From Pterois miles (taxonomy: Eukaryota > Chordata > Actinopteri > Perciformes > Scorpaenidae): a stretch of DNA of 64,000 nt. The translations under genes and the position numbers were made by a program. The notes beneath the pieces are model-generated. The model worked only from the letters and a program-made list of their open reading frames with translations. It searched no databases and was not told the origin of the DNA. This document shows, piece after piece, positions 13,901 through 25,639 of the stretch. Every line of letters begins with the position of its first letter. Within the stretch, counting starts at the first letter, position 1. The stretch is taken from assembly GCA_947000775.1 (NCBI GenBank), contig CAMQGK010000001.1:857001-921000 (forward strand). Direction: 5' to 3'.

Positions 13901-16900
13901 ACATCTACTGAAATCTTGCTCGAAGCAGCTAGCTCCAGTTCATCCTGTCTTGTAATACTGCTTGTTCCTTGAGAAGTGATAGTAAGTCACTGTAGCATCC
14001 AGTCTGCCATCAGCCCAACATGAGAGGACAAGGAAGAGGACTTGTCAATTACCCGTATGTTGGAAACCACAGGGTCAGTGTATGTTTTGTTTATTGGATT
14101 CACTCCAAAGTGGCAGAAAACAACTCAGATTTTTGTTTCACCCTCCCCACGCCACTGGGACACTAATTTGCCAAGAGGGCAGCTCTGGGAAATGGACCCC
14201 AGGCCTGGTGGTCTGATCCCAGGGCCCAACTTTCTGTTCTGCTGCCCCCTATTTGTTCAGAGTTTGTGGCCAGGTTTTACACATTGCACCTTTAACATTC
14301 AAAACTGCCAAGTTTGTGACTACAGACTTGCATCCCTGGCTGAGTTCCTCGAGGACGCCTCTCAGTCTGCGCTCAGGATAGGTCTTCTCTGTCTTGATGA
14401 TCTCCTGCACGTCATTCAATCCATCCTCCTGTAGCAGCAATAGATGTTTAGGCTTATTCAGCAAAAATTCAAAAGCTATTCAACTGCCAATACACAAATT
14501 AATATTACATTCTAACTTTTTAAATACTATGCTCATCAAATTATTGCTAAAGCACAGGACTTGCCAGTTTATCTGCAATGTTGTCTATAATGTTGGCATT
14601 GTACAGCCTCCTTCTCTGGTCCTGCCACCAGCTCTTGATGTAGATACACGGCTTCCTCTCAAAATACGGCAGATGGAAGTAGTTTCTGAGGTGACAAAAA
14701 AACCTTTTCATTAAAATGGAAAAACTACATCCCCTGGCTGCAGTGGTGGAATGCAACTACTGTAAGTGTATTCACTCAAGTTTGTCTTAGTATAAATTTG
14801 AGGTCTTCTCTTTACCTGAGCCGTTTTTCCCATCTTTCTACCCACAGATTTATATAAGATTTAGTTAAAGAAATTTTAGATTTTTGCACAAAAACATAAA
14901 AGGTTATAAAATAGATGTTTTTGTTTCAGTTTATACAGGAAAATTAAAAAAAGAGGGGCGATTTTTGATAAAATTTTTATGTAAGGAGAATTTTACAATG
15001 AGTCTGTCTTTAAATAATTTAAATACATTCTAATTTTCTTGTCTTTTCTTAAATACATTTAATGTAGGACTTGTACTTGTAACAGAGTACCTTCACAGTG
15101 TGGTATTAGTACATTTACTTAGGAAAAGGATCTGAATTCTTCCTCCACCACTGCCTGATAGGTTAAACTGTGATGCTGATTGAGCATCTAACAATGTGAA
15201 GAGACTCTAATATGTATAAATGTTTTACAAGTAGATCTGTTAAATATTTAGGACAACTTTAATTACTTTAAGCTTAAACTCACAATAAAAGAAACAGCTT
15301 AGCCATCAGTTTTTTTCTGATTTGGTAGGATACTTTATGTTCATGAATCTCTCTCTGAACTACAGTGGTTTGTTGTCATGTTTTTGTTCTGACCGGTCAG
15401 TGATGACAGGTTTCATGGGAGGAGTAGTCGCCACTGAAGTCAGGTTCCCGTCATCATCCATCTCCTCCTCGCTGGAGTTGTGGATCAGTTCAGTTTCCTC
15501 TTCGTCACCGTCTCCACCCTTCTTCCCCTTTGTTTTTGGCCTGCCAACCCCATCAATCTCATTCCCATAGTAACCTGGAAAACAGCAGCTGTGTTAATAG
15601 TCACAACCTTAAATGTGCTGCACCTTTACTTCCTCAACTTCAGCTCCTATAATAAGTCTATAATAAAGAGTGTAGTTAAAATACACACTCAGACCAAAAA
15701 CTGCCCCCACTGAAACCCAATAAACCCACATTTTTTTAATCCCATGGACATTACAGCATTAAATCATGCATCTATTATATCAGGCTTTCAATCAGTCGTG
15801 GCTTCACAATTGTAGTTTGTACTATTTTCCACCAGATTGTGTCATTTCCTCATGTTTGCTCTATGGGGCAAATAAATGTTGTTCTGTACAAAAAATAAAA
15901 ATGCATCAAAATTAAAGAAAATTATTAAATTTATTTTTTTCCCATAAAAAAACAGTGACAGTATGTAAATATTTGGTAGTTATGATCAGGACTGAAGTTG
16001 GTCAAAAGATTTGACTGAAAGTGGAAAAGCAGTTTTTTTTACGCATACTTTTTTGTTCTTTATAACTCTGCTCTTTACACATCAAAAACACTGAATAGCA
16101 CTTGAACTACTTTTTTAAAGTGAGGCACAAGGGATAAGCATAACAATTGTTTATGAGGAATTTGCAGATTTCTCACTAAATTCTGCTCATAAATTACACC
16201 AAAAATAAGCTAATTGTGAGTGTCCAAGATTCAATTTGAGACTCAAAATGGGACAGTGAGAGACACTGAGACAAAAGAGTAGGTGATGGAAAATACCTAT
16301 GGTGACCTCAAAGCTGATGGGCTTATCACCAATCTTTCTGTCAATCATTGTGGCCTCCAAGAAAGACCCAAAGAGGAAAAATTCTTCAACCTTTCCAGTA
16401 GCGGTCTGTGAAATGGAAAACAAGTGTGAAAATACAGTATACTTTCTGATTTCTTCACTTTTTCTTAATTGAATAAAAGTTAAATACCAAAAAAGACTGA
16501 GAGACACAAAATTTTGACAGCTGTCATACTTTGATGACATATAAAGTAACGTAATGGTCCTAACAACCCTGTAATACAAGCTGTTGAACAGAGAGAACCA
16601 AATCCCTGAGGACTCATGGTTACGATCCCACTGTGCTCAATTGAATTTGCTGTGTGACTTACATTGTCCCCCAACAAAAAGAAGCCACATTAATGCAAAC
16701 AGCGTGTTAATAATGTACCAGGTGGGCTAAATAAAGACAATTAATAATTCACAACAACCATAGCACAATGCCCCATCAGCAGGAGTAACAATTGGCTTCC
16801 TCTGCATGGCTGCCCAACAAAGCAGGGACCCACCTCTGAGATGTTGGGTACTCCCTCAAGCTGCACATCTGTGGAGCTGGAAATGTCAGGCGAGGAGGGG

Positions 16901-19900
16901 TCCAGGATCTCCACACCGAGGCTGATGAGCAGACGGGCCCTGAAGGACACTCCTTCTCCAAGCCCCTCATTTAACTCCTGGTACTCGTCCATCAGAGTGT
17001 AGGTGCGAGTGGAGCCGTACATGTTAACCCAGGCAGGTCCCAACGTGGGAAGGAAGCCTGAGAGTTAAAGAATAAATACAATTAGTATCTGCTAATTAGA
17101 AAATTATGGATGGAATTGTCCTTCCTAACAGCACTAAGTAGATCTGACTGTAAGGTGAAAAAACCTACTTTTGTCCACAACTCAAAGATATTCAGTTTAG
17201 GCTGGAATAAAAAAATTGTAACTTTTTTCTTAAAAAATCCCTGTAGCGGATTAATTAATTTAATAGTTGACAACTAATCAATTAATTGTTGCAACTCTTG
17301 AGCAAGTGGTGCATCACCTTTGTCTCCATCATTGGAAATCTTCCGCAGGTCCAGGAAGTGTGTTCCTATAGCAACATCATTCACTTTATCCGAGTCGCGG
17401 ATCTGGATCTTCATGCGCTTGCACAGTGGTGGAAACATCTCGGTGAAAACAATTTGCTCATTCCAGATAGGCTCATAGCAGCTCTTTTGAACTGATGTCT
17501 TCCCCTGTAATCACACATTACAACCACCAATCTATACTTTGACCTGGCTGAGATGAAACTCATACAAAAACAAGGGCAATGAATGTGTGGGTTCCTCACG
17601 GTTACTCACTTTCTGCCCAGCAAACTGTACTTGGACGTAAGGATCAACCAGGTCCTTATTTTCTCCTATGAAGGCCTTTTTGACATTGGCCATGATGCTG
17701 GTGTTCATTCTGGGGAGTCCCTCGGCTCTGTAGATCTTCAGGTAATAACGAGCCCACTGCCGCTCTGCAGGCACACCCTCTGGTATCAAGAGATTGCTGA
17801 AACAGAAATGGGATAGGATGACATAAGTTAACAAACAAGACTCCTTGCCAATTAATTTTTTTTAGAAGAATAAAGAATCATGTACAATAAAAACCTAGTT
17901 ACCCCTCTATGTCATCGTCATCTGATTCATTGGTCTTGTGTGGAGTCTTTATCGTGTCTCCTTTGGCCACAACTGCAATATCACACTTAATGTAGCCTTT
18001 ACAACCCGCTGAGATGTCATCAGGGTCAGACAACAAAGCCCACTTGTGGTAAAACTGATGTTCTGCAAGACAAAAGCAAATAATTGAAATATCAGTGCTG
18101 TCATTTCATAACAACAAAAGATGATTTTCACTGATTCTTTACCAGGCTGGAAGTAGATTGTGCCAACATCCAGTTTAAAAGTCCCAACCAGTGTTCCACT
18201 ACGCAGGAGATTTTTGGAGTGAATCACCTAAGGGTTGGAAATAGACATTGCAATGTTAACTACACTTGTCCTGTAGAAAACAGGGAATGATATGAATCTG
18301 ATTTATGTTATAATGTTATGAATCAAACAACTTACAGACAACTTCAGGATTTTGTCAAACATAACATCTGGAGGGACATGGAAGTCGAACACAAAATACT
18401 GGAAAGAGAAGAGAGTTGGTGACGATATTGCTGGTAACCCTGAATTTAGATACATAGCAACCTTTTTCCCACCTGAAAAAAATATAGATAAAATGGGGCT
18501 CATGCAGCAACAACAACACATTTCCCTTATATTTTCCTCTTCATTTTTCCCTTAATTTAAAAATAAGAGAAGTCAAGTCCAGATGCACTGAACATTCTTG
18601 ATGTGCTCAATGATGAATCCCTCTTGATCATAAACACCCTAAACGTACGTGTTAACATTAGCAATACCCCTAAACACTATGTAAGAGCAGGTGCTAGTAT
18701 AGGTAAAACCCCCTAAACATACAGTATACTGTATTCAGTATATATGATACATAGATCAAAAGAAATTTGACTATATGACATTAATTTGTTTCTTAATGTT
18801 TCTCAAATTTAAAACTTTTGTTTCCTTGCATTGGACTAACAATTTGTAGACTGTGAAAACAAGATTTTTTTTTTTTTTATCTTGGTAACAGTGCTCTCAA
18901 CCATCTGTAAAATGTTCTCTGACCTAAGAGCAGAGCAACAGTAAGAAAACATTGGTGAATCTCAGAAATCAATAGGTACTAACAAAAGAAATCATGGATA
19001 CAAACAAAAATAGAGGATATGTTGGTGCATGAGGACCAGTATGTTGTAATAGCTGACTCACTTCATTGTAGTATGGGCAGTTGGTCGATTCCTTCATTGA
19101 GGTGTACTTTTTATCTTCTCCGATCTCCACACAGACCATCGGATCCATGTTCAGTCCAATCAGCTGCCTGGCTTCAATCACTGTCACACTGATCTGAAAT
19201 TAAATGGTCAAGTAATTCACAGAGTAACAGTTTTTTAATCAACTGATTTTAAGGGGTGGGGGAGCAGCATGGTGTCGTGTTTTTTTTGCGTGGCAATATT
19301 GTCGTCGTCAAGTATAGATCATTTATTATATAAACTATTAAGCTCTTAACAATCCGATTGCCTGCTGGTGGGCCCAGTCGCTATTCTGTCTTTAATAGGC
19401 TGTAGCTGGCTTAAAGCTAGAGTGAAGATACTGGTATCACATGAAACTAGAAAACCTAAGGAATCCATTAGTCATGTTAGTTAGGTTGTCAGGAAGAACG
19501 CTAAATAACGCTCTAAAGTTACAATACAAAAAAGTGTCATGCCATTTTCAATGGGGTCCCTTGACCTCTGACCTCAAGATATGTGAATGAAAACTCTAAG
19601 ATAAACAGAGTGAAAATTGTATCTTATTAGATAAAACAGTTGTTGAGAAACTGCATAATTTGCAGCTGAAAAAATAATTTAAAAAAAATAATAATATAAT
19701 AATAAAATTCCAAATATACCTTACCACAATGAGGTCGTATCGTGACTTAAATATTGTGATAATATTATATTATTGGGCCTGTGGTGATTCCCACTTCTAC
19801 TGATTATGTACCAATTGTGTAAGACAAAAAATAATGATTAACCATGCATGTGCAAGTACAATAACAGTATATTCCACAAACATCAGCACACACAAAATTA

Positions 19901-20737
19901 AACTGGGTCAATAAAATGATGGGTACGATTTCTCTTACCTGGTAATCTACTGGTCTCCCAGAACTGGGCTCCATCTTTATGTCTGGCTTAGATCTGTAAG
20001 GCAATGAGGTGTCAGACATTAGCGACAATGTTCAGACAGATTCACATTATTAACAATACGTATTAAATAACAAGACAAATGTACAACAGAAGCACACTTA
20101 CCTCTTATTTGATACATTGGTGGTGACGGCAGTAACTGAGGCCAGAGAGATGGTGTCAGGGTCTGGGCCTCCTCCCATGAACATGCCCTGACGATCCAGG
20201 TCCTCTGTCTCAAGAATAGCTGGTTCATCTGGAGATTGTATGAAAAACACTCAATAAGGAAAACTTGTTGCTGCACCATGCAGTGTCCTCCTCAAACATA
20301 TGTTTTATTCTGAAAGTCATTCTGAGGACTATTTATGAAAGTCAGTGACGTGGAAATGCGTAAACATGACATTTAAAAGCATAAAGAAGGTGTAATACTT
20401 GCAGTAATGCTGAATGCATTTTAGTCTACCTCAGGATTGGTTAATAAAGGCCCACAAAATTACAAAGGCATTTATAGCACAACAACAAGGTCAAAATAAG
20501 TCAGTAACTGCTGCATTTGTATTTTTCACAATAAGAACAAATGTAGAGAAAATGATTGGTACTTTGGTTTGACAAAATGTTCTCTAGTGGGCTGAAGTGG
20601 GCTGTAAGCCAACAGGAGTTTGTTATATCAGCCAGGATTTCCAGGATCTTATTTGACCTAATCTTCCATCATCCATCTTAGTTACTGATACCTCCATTTC
20701 TGTCCTCTTTGTGTCCACGGTGCTTACTGCGCTTCAT
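497..20737 (-). CDS. otof: Otoferlin, C2A-less form, 3' end outside window
   Basis: Ferlin Ca2+ sensor for synaptic vesicle fusion and replenishment in hair cells; tail-anchored on vesicles. Forty exons join in one open frame of 1734 codons: 20737-20692, 20228-20102, 19993-19939, 19193-19062, 18398-18336, 18227-18143, 18062-17903, 17796-17610, 17504-17318, 17057-16834, 16405-16297, 15574-15394, 14685-14565, 14428-14328, 13719-13629, 13529-13413, 13291-13139, 13017-12828, 12248-12124, 12042-11908, 11000-10839, 10313-10194, 9491-9330, 8193-8031, 7830-7757, 7601-7575, 7464-7333, 7209-7137, 5898-5780, 5610-5473, 5318-5187, 4410-4283, 4154-3984, 3305-3145, 2984-2842, 2712-2624, 2417-2319, 2116-1875, 1647-1469, 597-497. 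Domains by residue: C2B about 76-180, C2C 230-350, helical FerA-type region 520-660, C2D 776-865, an extra C2-like part 957-1040, a lysine/acid-rich linker 1090-1210, C2E 1290-1395, C2F 1530-1645. C2E keeps Asp pairs (ADINGKADPY, YDWDLVGTDD). The sequence follows otoferlin more closely than Fer1L6 (for example KPDIKMEPSSGRP and FSADDFLGA). It ends at KPN, so the transmembrane exon is missing at the edge. The start ATG has a TGA two codons upstream. Which teleost paralogue (otofa or otofb) this is cannot be settled here. Confidence 0.93.
3424..3940 (+). repeat. Dispersed teleost repeat, GTACTTxTACTT family
   Basis: Intron of otof. Starts with a GTGATGGAAGGTAACTAC-type end and continues with TTGAGGTACTTGCACTTTAC and CTACATTTATTTGACAG. 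Related copies occur at 14740-15160, 38785-39125 with 39655-39735, and 44843-45205. The same word order in four places supports one dispersed family, class not assigned. Confidence 0.65.
4540..4725 (+). repeat. Fragment of a dispersed element ending in a GATTAATCxTGATT tail
   Basis: Shares CCCACTxCCATGTTGATAAGAG and GATTAATCGTGATT with 35390-35520. A longer copy of the same family is at 35090-35525, and its head (TTCAATGGGGTCCCTTGACC) is at 19540-19600. Confidence 0.6.
4815..5060 (+). repeat. Dispersed teleost repeat, CCAAGGAGGTTATG type
   Basis: Begins ATTACCTCCACCAAGGAGG and continues with GGTTCGGTTTGTTTGTTTG and AGATTTTCATGAAATTTGA, a consensus I recognise as very common in teleost genomes. 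Intronic in otof. Confidence 0.6.
5406..5456. repeat. (AT)n microsatellite
   Basis: About 50 bp of uninterrupted TA dinucleotides, 17 bp from the otoferlin exon 5473-5610 on its donor side. Likely length-polymorphic. Confidence 0.95.
6555..6955. repeat. ACTAAA-rich dispersed repeat
   Basis: Repeated ACTAAAACTAAAAC blocks at both ends of a 400-bp intronic stretch of otof, with AT-rich sequence between. Probably a degraded transposon; family not assigned. Confidence 0.4.
7863..7921. repeat. (AAT)n microsatellite
   Basis: Uninterrupted AAT trinucleotides of about 55 bp in an otof intron, upstream of the acceptor for exon 7830-7757. Confidence 0.95.
8300..8632 (+). mobile_element. tRNA-derived SINE
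   Basis: The head is tRNA-like, with an A-box-like TAGCTCAGTCTGTAGG near 8308 and a B box GGTTCAAGTCC at 8352-8362. The body contains CTGAGCAAGGCACCAAACCC, a core seen in many fish SINEs. It ends in a (CTT)n tail. Lies in an otof intron in the orientation opposite to the gene. It is not a working tRNA gene: the cloverleaf is degraded and it runs on into SINE body. Confidence 0.85.
8634..9286. mobile_element. Non-autonomous DNA element with AAAGGGACAGTGTGTA ends
   Basis: Left end TAAAGGGACAGTGTGTAAGG and right end TACACACTGTTCCTTTAA are inverted copies. No coding capacity is seen. It abuts the SINE tail. Fragments of the family occur at 3080-3125, 53085-53297 and 57330-57682. Confidence 0.75.
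9541..10110. repeat. Probable dispersed repeat in otof intron
   Basis: Long intron filler without exon signals; CTTAGAGACTCACTTAGGC and AGGTCTTTAGGGGGAG resemble a repeat I associate with percomorph genomes. Only one copy is in the window, so support is weak. Confidence 0.3.
10395..10760. repeat. Probable DNA-element fragment in otof intron
   Basis: Contains CACCGATTTATCAGTTTGG and GATTAATTGGCGCCGATAG near one end and CAATTAATCAGC near the other, a pattern of degraded inverted ends. No coding sequence is seen. Confidence 0.35.
13768..14300. mobile_element. Inverted-repeat element with AGGTGCAATGTG ends
   Basis: Left end TAGAGGTGCAATGTGAAAGA and right end TTTACACATTGCACCTTTAA are inverted. 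It fills the intron between otof exons 14428-14328 and 13719-13629, nearly touching the donor side of the former. Confidence 0.7.
14563..14565 (-). other. GC-AG non-canonical splice donor in otoferlin
   Basis: The exon ending IADKL (14685-14565) is followed by GCAAGT rather than GTAAGT. The reading frame and homology fix the junction: the next exon begins EDGLNDVQE in phase 0, as in mammalian otoferlin. GC donors with an otherwise perfect consensus are a known minor class spliced by the major spliceosome. Confidence 0.8.
14740..15160 (+). repeat. Second copy of the GTACTTxTACTT family
   Basis: Otof intron. Ends in TCCTCCACCACTG and contains ATTTGAGGTC and TAGTTAAAG segments shared with the 3424 copy. 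More degraded than that copy. Confidence 0.55.
19530..19640 (+). repeat. Fragment of the GGGGTCCCTTGACCTC element
   Basis: Shares CATTTTCAATGGGGTCCC and CTTGACCTCTGACCTCAAG with the longer copy at 35095. In an otof intron. Confidence 0.6.
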
Positions 20738-20762
20738 GGTTCAGAACAATTCCTTGTGTGCT
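20692..20762 (-). other. otof: Otoferlin first usable coding exon, with in-frame TGA before the ATG
   Basis: This exon reads MKRSKHRGHKEDRNGG from ATG 20737-20735, which lines up residue for residue with the mammalian C2A-C2B linker segment starting MKLGKNRSHKEE (from memory). Upstream in the same frame the exon reads A-H-K-E-L-F-stop-T; mammals read A-G-R-S-V-F-S-A at this place. The TGA is at 20743-20741. Acceptors are possible at 20762 or 20760. Upstream sequence in this exon therefore behaves as 5' UTR in this genome, although it looks like former coding sequence. Confidence 0.7.
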
Positions 20763-21822
20763 CTGTGAAAGAAATTTAGTGATTCACTATTTGATAGCCA
20801 GTAGGTTTGCACTTTTATAAAGAAAACATTGGTTTGGATTTTGTTGATGCAATTACTTAAACATCTGCATTATGTTGTTCTGCAAACCTCACTTCCTCTG
20901 TCTGAACAGCCAAACAGATTAAAACATGACCAATGTCTTGTAGACAGAAAAAAACCTCTAAAAGCAAATGGAAAATACCTAAATTATTTAGGGCATTTAA
21001 AACATTTAATGCACATATAGCTGAGGACATATATTTCAGAACAGCCTGTATGCTATCATTTAAAGAGGGGTGTCTGTGTGCCACCACACCCTGGATTAGC
21101 CTTCAAAAGGGGCTTTCAATTATTCAAATCAGCTGACCTTAATACATCAATTACAGAGGATTCATTTCACACGCATTGTGAAAAATAATACACTTAAAAT
21201 AATTAATCAGCTGTAATTAATCAGCAAAGTTCCCTTTCCACAAGTGCATGGTTTTATCCTAAAAAGTTCATTATTTTTTGACCTGATCAAGTGTTCATTA
21301 TTTCCAAAATTGGCATTTTTAAATGTATAGTTTAAACAAATGACCTGCAGACCCTCATAAAGGACTGACACTTTTTCCTAAATGTTTTCTTCACCTTTTC
21401 GAGTATTTTCTTTACATTTATAGAGTTGTGTGTAATACTGGTAAACCTAAAACAAAGTGGAACACATCAAAACTATGCACCATACATTTTAAACACATCC
21501 AGTGCTTCAAACTTAGTCAAAACCAAGAGCTCAATGAAATAATGACACACCCTTATGAGCTGTGTGTTGCAGACATTTAGAAGAGCCAAAAAGCATGCAA
21601 TCACATGCAAAAGCAAGAAACCTAGAATGCAGAGTTCTATTTCTGTTTTCCAAATGAAAGAAATCTGCTCAAATATTAGTCATCAGAAACTTCCTCCTGA
21701 GAGAAAGTCTTTCAGTTATACTGTAAAACACTGAAGCCTAAATTCTAAAGCCCTGCTTGTTAGATCTGATGTTTACTTAACACAGCATTGTAGACTAAAT
21801 AATATAATGTTATAATACTTAC

Positions 21823-21877
21823 CATACAAGAAAATGTTGCTCTCGTCTCCCTCTTCTGGGTAGCTCCAAGAGGTTTC
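21823..21877 (-). other. otof: Upstream exon, probable remnant of the C2A-C2B linker
   Basis: A 55-nt segment flanked by a strong acceptor (TTTCCTTTGCAG) and a strong donor (GTAAGT). In one frame it reads ETSWSYPEEGDESNIFLY and ends in phase 1. The next otoferlin exon, if spliced at 20760, accepts phase 1 and continues the frame up to the TGA at 20743-20741. The SW...GDES pattern recalls the otoferlin linker just after C2A. I infer a linker exon that now serves as 5' UTR; the match is short, so this is tentative. Confidence 0.45.
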
Positions 21878-22246
21878 CTGCAAAGGAAACAGCAACTTCC
21901 AACCTCTGAGACTGAAGCAACACTACATAAACATTTTAGACATTTACACAGCAGTAAGGAAAACGGCTTCAAAGTAAACTTGTACAGAAAAGAATTGGGT
22001 TTGTCCAAGTCTGAAGTTGGGCAGGAGCGATGTGATACACCAATGAATTGTGCATGAGTGTTGAACCCGAGACTGGTAACTATAACTAGGGACTGCTGAG
22101 AGACGTCACTGTGAACTGACTCTGCCAATCCACACAGGCTGTGCACAAAACAAAAGAAAAATATTAAACATATTTTGTCTTGAATCGTAAATACTCCTTG
22201 AAGATGGTTGCTGAAAAGCCAACCAGCAACTTTCACATGCAGGCTA

Positions 22247-22618
22247 TTAAATTAATGCAACTAATAAATTGTAATTGTATCGTGATTCTGCCCAATGGAG
22301 CTCAAAAAGCCTCATCTTAATTAAAGTAATAAATAGTCACAATGTACAGGATGTTGCCTTTTGTGCTTTTCAAAAGTGTGAAAGTATTGGTCATGCTACA
22401 AAGTGACGAGAAGCAGAAGTCCTTGTTACTTTCAAAAGAGTCTGGCACTGTGCATCTACTTATAATTGTAATATTTATGTGCGTAACATTCTGTACATTA
22501 TAATGTATTTCAAAACAGTAAATCACTGGAAAACTTTCAAATGTGTGCACATGAGGTAATAAATATATTGCCATGTCACTAGTGACAGAATTTCATGGAA
22601 GTAAACAAAATGCCAGGC
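22247..22618 (+). repeat. Dispersed repeat, copy 1
   Basis: Shares, over some 370 bp, CACAATGTACAGGATG, GGTCATGCTACA, AAGTCCTTGTTA and AATATATTGCCATGTCACT with copy 2 at 28059-28640. Lies in the otof-map7 spacer. Confidence 0.75.
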
Positions 22619-24180
22619 CGGCCTAGTTGGAAGACTGCTCCCATTTAATCTTTAATAGGGCCCTGCTCCAAACTAGGCCTTGTGTGCAGACACACTGTCT
22701 TTTGTTATGAATCACCAAATGGTGACAAGTCCTATTTGTAGTGTCTCGTGTTTCAAATATATTCACCTTTGGGCCTTAAGGTTTAAAAACTGACCTCTAT
22801 CTACTGCTGATACATTTTTGCATGAGGGTATTTATTTGAATAGAGATCAAAAAAGGAAAACATGGTATGATGTGTGTCCCCACAAAAAAAGAAGTGTTAA
22901 ACGCACTGATTATGTTGCACTATTTTGCTAAGTTGAGGCATGCTTTAGCAACTTCTATTCAATGCAACTTCTACTGAATGCTGAAGTACAACTCATCATC
23001 TCATCAATTACACATACAGCCAGTCTGTAAACTATACGTCAAAGTCTAATGTTGCTGGTATCCGATGAAACTAGGCTCTAAATTATTCAAACGCTCCAGT
23101 CAGGGTTGCATGTGGCATCCTCATTATGTGGAGGTATCACTGTTCACAACAAACGAAATGGATTTAAATTAGAGGGAATAACAGGGAAACATGCTACTAT
23201 TATTTTGAATTCAAAAACTATCTTTATGTTTTATCCACTTGAGGAACTTTTAGCATTCTACATTCAAGAATACATACTGTATATAAATCAATATTATGTA
23301 CATGTGCATCAAATAAAACATCATGTGAAATTTTATGCAACTATTTTCCTTGTCTTTAGCTTGAACTGTGAAGGATGCATCCTTTTCCTGCCCGCTTAGT
23401 GGGAAGTGTGTGATACTCTCAGTGACACCAATCTGACCTCTCTGTTGAGGGATTCTGCCCTTAATTACATGATTCAATACCAGCTACAAGGGGTTGAGGA
23501 GATCCTAGTTCCTCCAGGATGGCCAGTAACCATGTCAGCAATCGTGCAAAGTTACTGGTTGCTCCTGGAGTGTAATATACTAACCTCATTCTCTGATGGG
23601 TGTTGTCATCAAATGCAACTTTAAACACTTCGAAGCTGACATCAGCAACCAAACCAATATGTCATGGCTGAGTTTTCTGATCTGATAAAAAACAAAACAA
23701 AAAAAAAAAAAACAGTTTTAGGCAACCATACTTGAGAATCGCTCAGTAGAGATGAGCTGTCTCTGGCGCAACATATCAGCTTAAAAACACAAACACCTTT
23801 ATATCTATGCAATAAAAAGAGAGTTTTTATTTGTATTTTGGATGAATATTTAGGTGACACTAATGAATATGCATGAGCAAGCAACCAAGCCCTTAAATTG
23901 ACACCTTTGACAATGTCGTCTAGGGTGAACCACAGAATGACTTGATACCAACCATGCAATCTTATCCCATGTAGGTCCAGTGTCCACCGGCCTTTCTTGG
24001 CTGTCGGTTGTAGACCGGTTATCACCATCTTGTTTGTGCTCCAGTGACTCTGTGGGTACACCACCTGACAGTGGTGTCGTGTATCTTTATGGCACATTTC
24101 TCTAAAACTCTTGGATGGAGGAGTTTGGCCAGCTTCATCAGTGAAACACAGCTAGAGGACATTGTTGTTGTTGGTGTTGG

Positions 24181-24190
24181 GGGGGGGGGG
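24181..24190. repeat. Poly-G tract
   Basis: A run of ten or more G in otherwise AT-rich spacer; on the minus strand a poly-C tract. Confidence 0.8.
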
Positions 24191-25639
24191 GCATTGTACT
24201 AAGCACCAACCACATAGGACCTGACCTGGAGTGACCCCAGGACCTTTCTTAAAAAGAATTGCTCAAAATCTGAATGACTAGCTTATCTTATCATATCTCC
24301 TACGTCATCACAGCATTGCATCCTATGTTACTTAAATGGACAACAAAGTTCAGCCTATTTATGGCATGATTTAGAGCAAATTGTGTGCATACACTTTCTC
24401 CAATGCTACATAACAAGCTTCCCTAAACTGCAAACTATATCAAAAACATCATCCAATTCCATCATAGTCAGGTCAGCCCATCTACTGTATATACCTACTC
24501 TAGATAATACATTACCATACTTACTGTGTATGGGTCTGTTGTGGCCACAGTAATGAATAGAAGCACCACCTGGTGGACAAAGAGCTCATGTTCCTGAAAG
24601 ACAGTTTATCTAAACTTACTTCACCTGTTTAAACTCTAACTAGACACGTATTTTTGCAGTGTTCACCGTATTGCCAAGCTGGCTAGCACTACAAGCGGCT
24701 ACTATGCTAGTAATGACTTCCAATGTTAAGGTAACTTCTCTTGTTAACGCTGCATATTTAAAATGCCAAAACTTGTACAGAAGTTGTTTACACTTTTGTC
24801 GTTAGTCTTTGAAAACGACTTGCAAATGTGTTGCGTTAATATTTACGCCTTACCTTATGTAGCTTAGCTTAGCTAGCTTAATTAGCTAATGGTATTAATT
24901 TAAATTGACGTTAGCAGAGCTGCCGTCGTTAGCGGTTCGTCGCTCGCGCATGACAGTTAGAGTAAACTAGCAGCTAACGGTACCAAAGAGTATAGAAGGA
25001 AAAGATATAAATCTCCAATGTTTTTGACAATAGCCACCGTCTGTATTTGGACTTGCGTTTTCTATTTATAAGATATTATTGTTCAACATAGATAATTTCG
25101 GTATAATATGAAAACATAACTGAAATCATTTTGTTTTACTTTTGTACGGCACTTTTTAGGCGGACGGTTTACTGGCATCCGGTAGTCTGGGCGCTGATTA
25201 TGCAACGTTACGAACAATTAACTGTCACCTCTTGACCATGTATGTGTCTTTGACGTTACTTGCAGGTTACTAGTTACTAGCTACACTAGCCACTGGTCTT
25301 TTGTGGCTAATCAACAAGCTAATCTATGTCATTGATGGAAACGTTTTCTCTCATTCTGGTTGTTCACCGCAGACCGGACAGGATTACTCACGATGATCCT
25401 TTGCTCCTAAAAGGTCAGAGGTTTTGAGAGGTTTACCACTAACAAGTTATTCAGCCAGTTAGTTTGTGTCCCCCCTGTAGCTAACAGCAGCATCTTCATT
25501 TCTTGCCAGCTAAAAGAATAACAACAAAGCATGTTCACATTTACCACGTTTCACACCTTTCGCTCTGGTCATCATGACCATGGTGTTTTTAAGCAGTACC
25601 TTAAGGAAAGATAACACGAGATCCTCTAATGTTCAGTTT

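Noticed and set aside
497..20737. Gene could be fer1l6 rather than otof
   Set aside because: The linker before C2B, the GRNEPEPLEKP end and the C2F segment match otoferlin more closely; Fer1L6 lacks the MKxxKxRxHKE-DEPA linker.
21760..22236. 158-codon minus-strand open frame
   Set aside because: No homology recognised, no splice or codon pattern; overlaps the otoferlin linker exon in another frame.
23642..24097. 151-codon minus-strand open frame, considered as a missing C2A exon or transposase
   Set aside because: The translation resembles neither a C2 domain nor a transposase I know.
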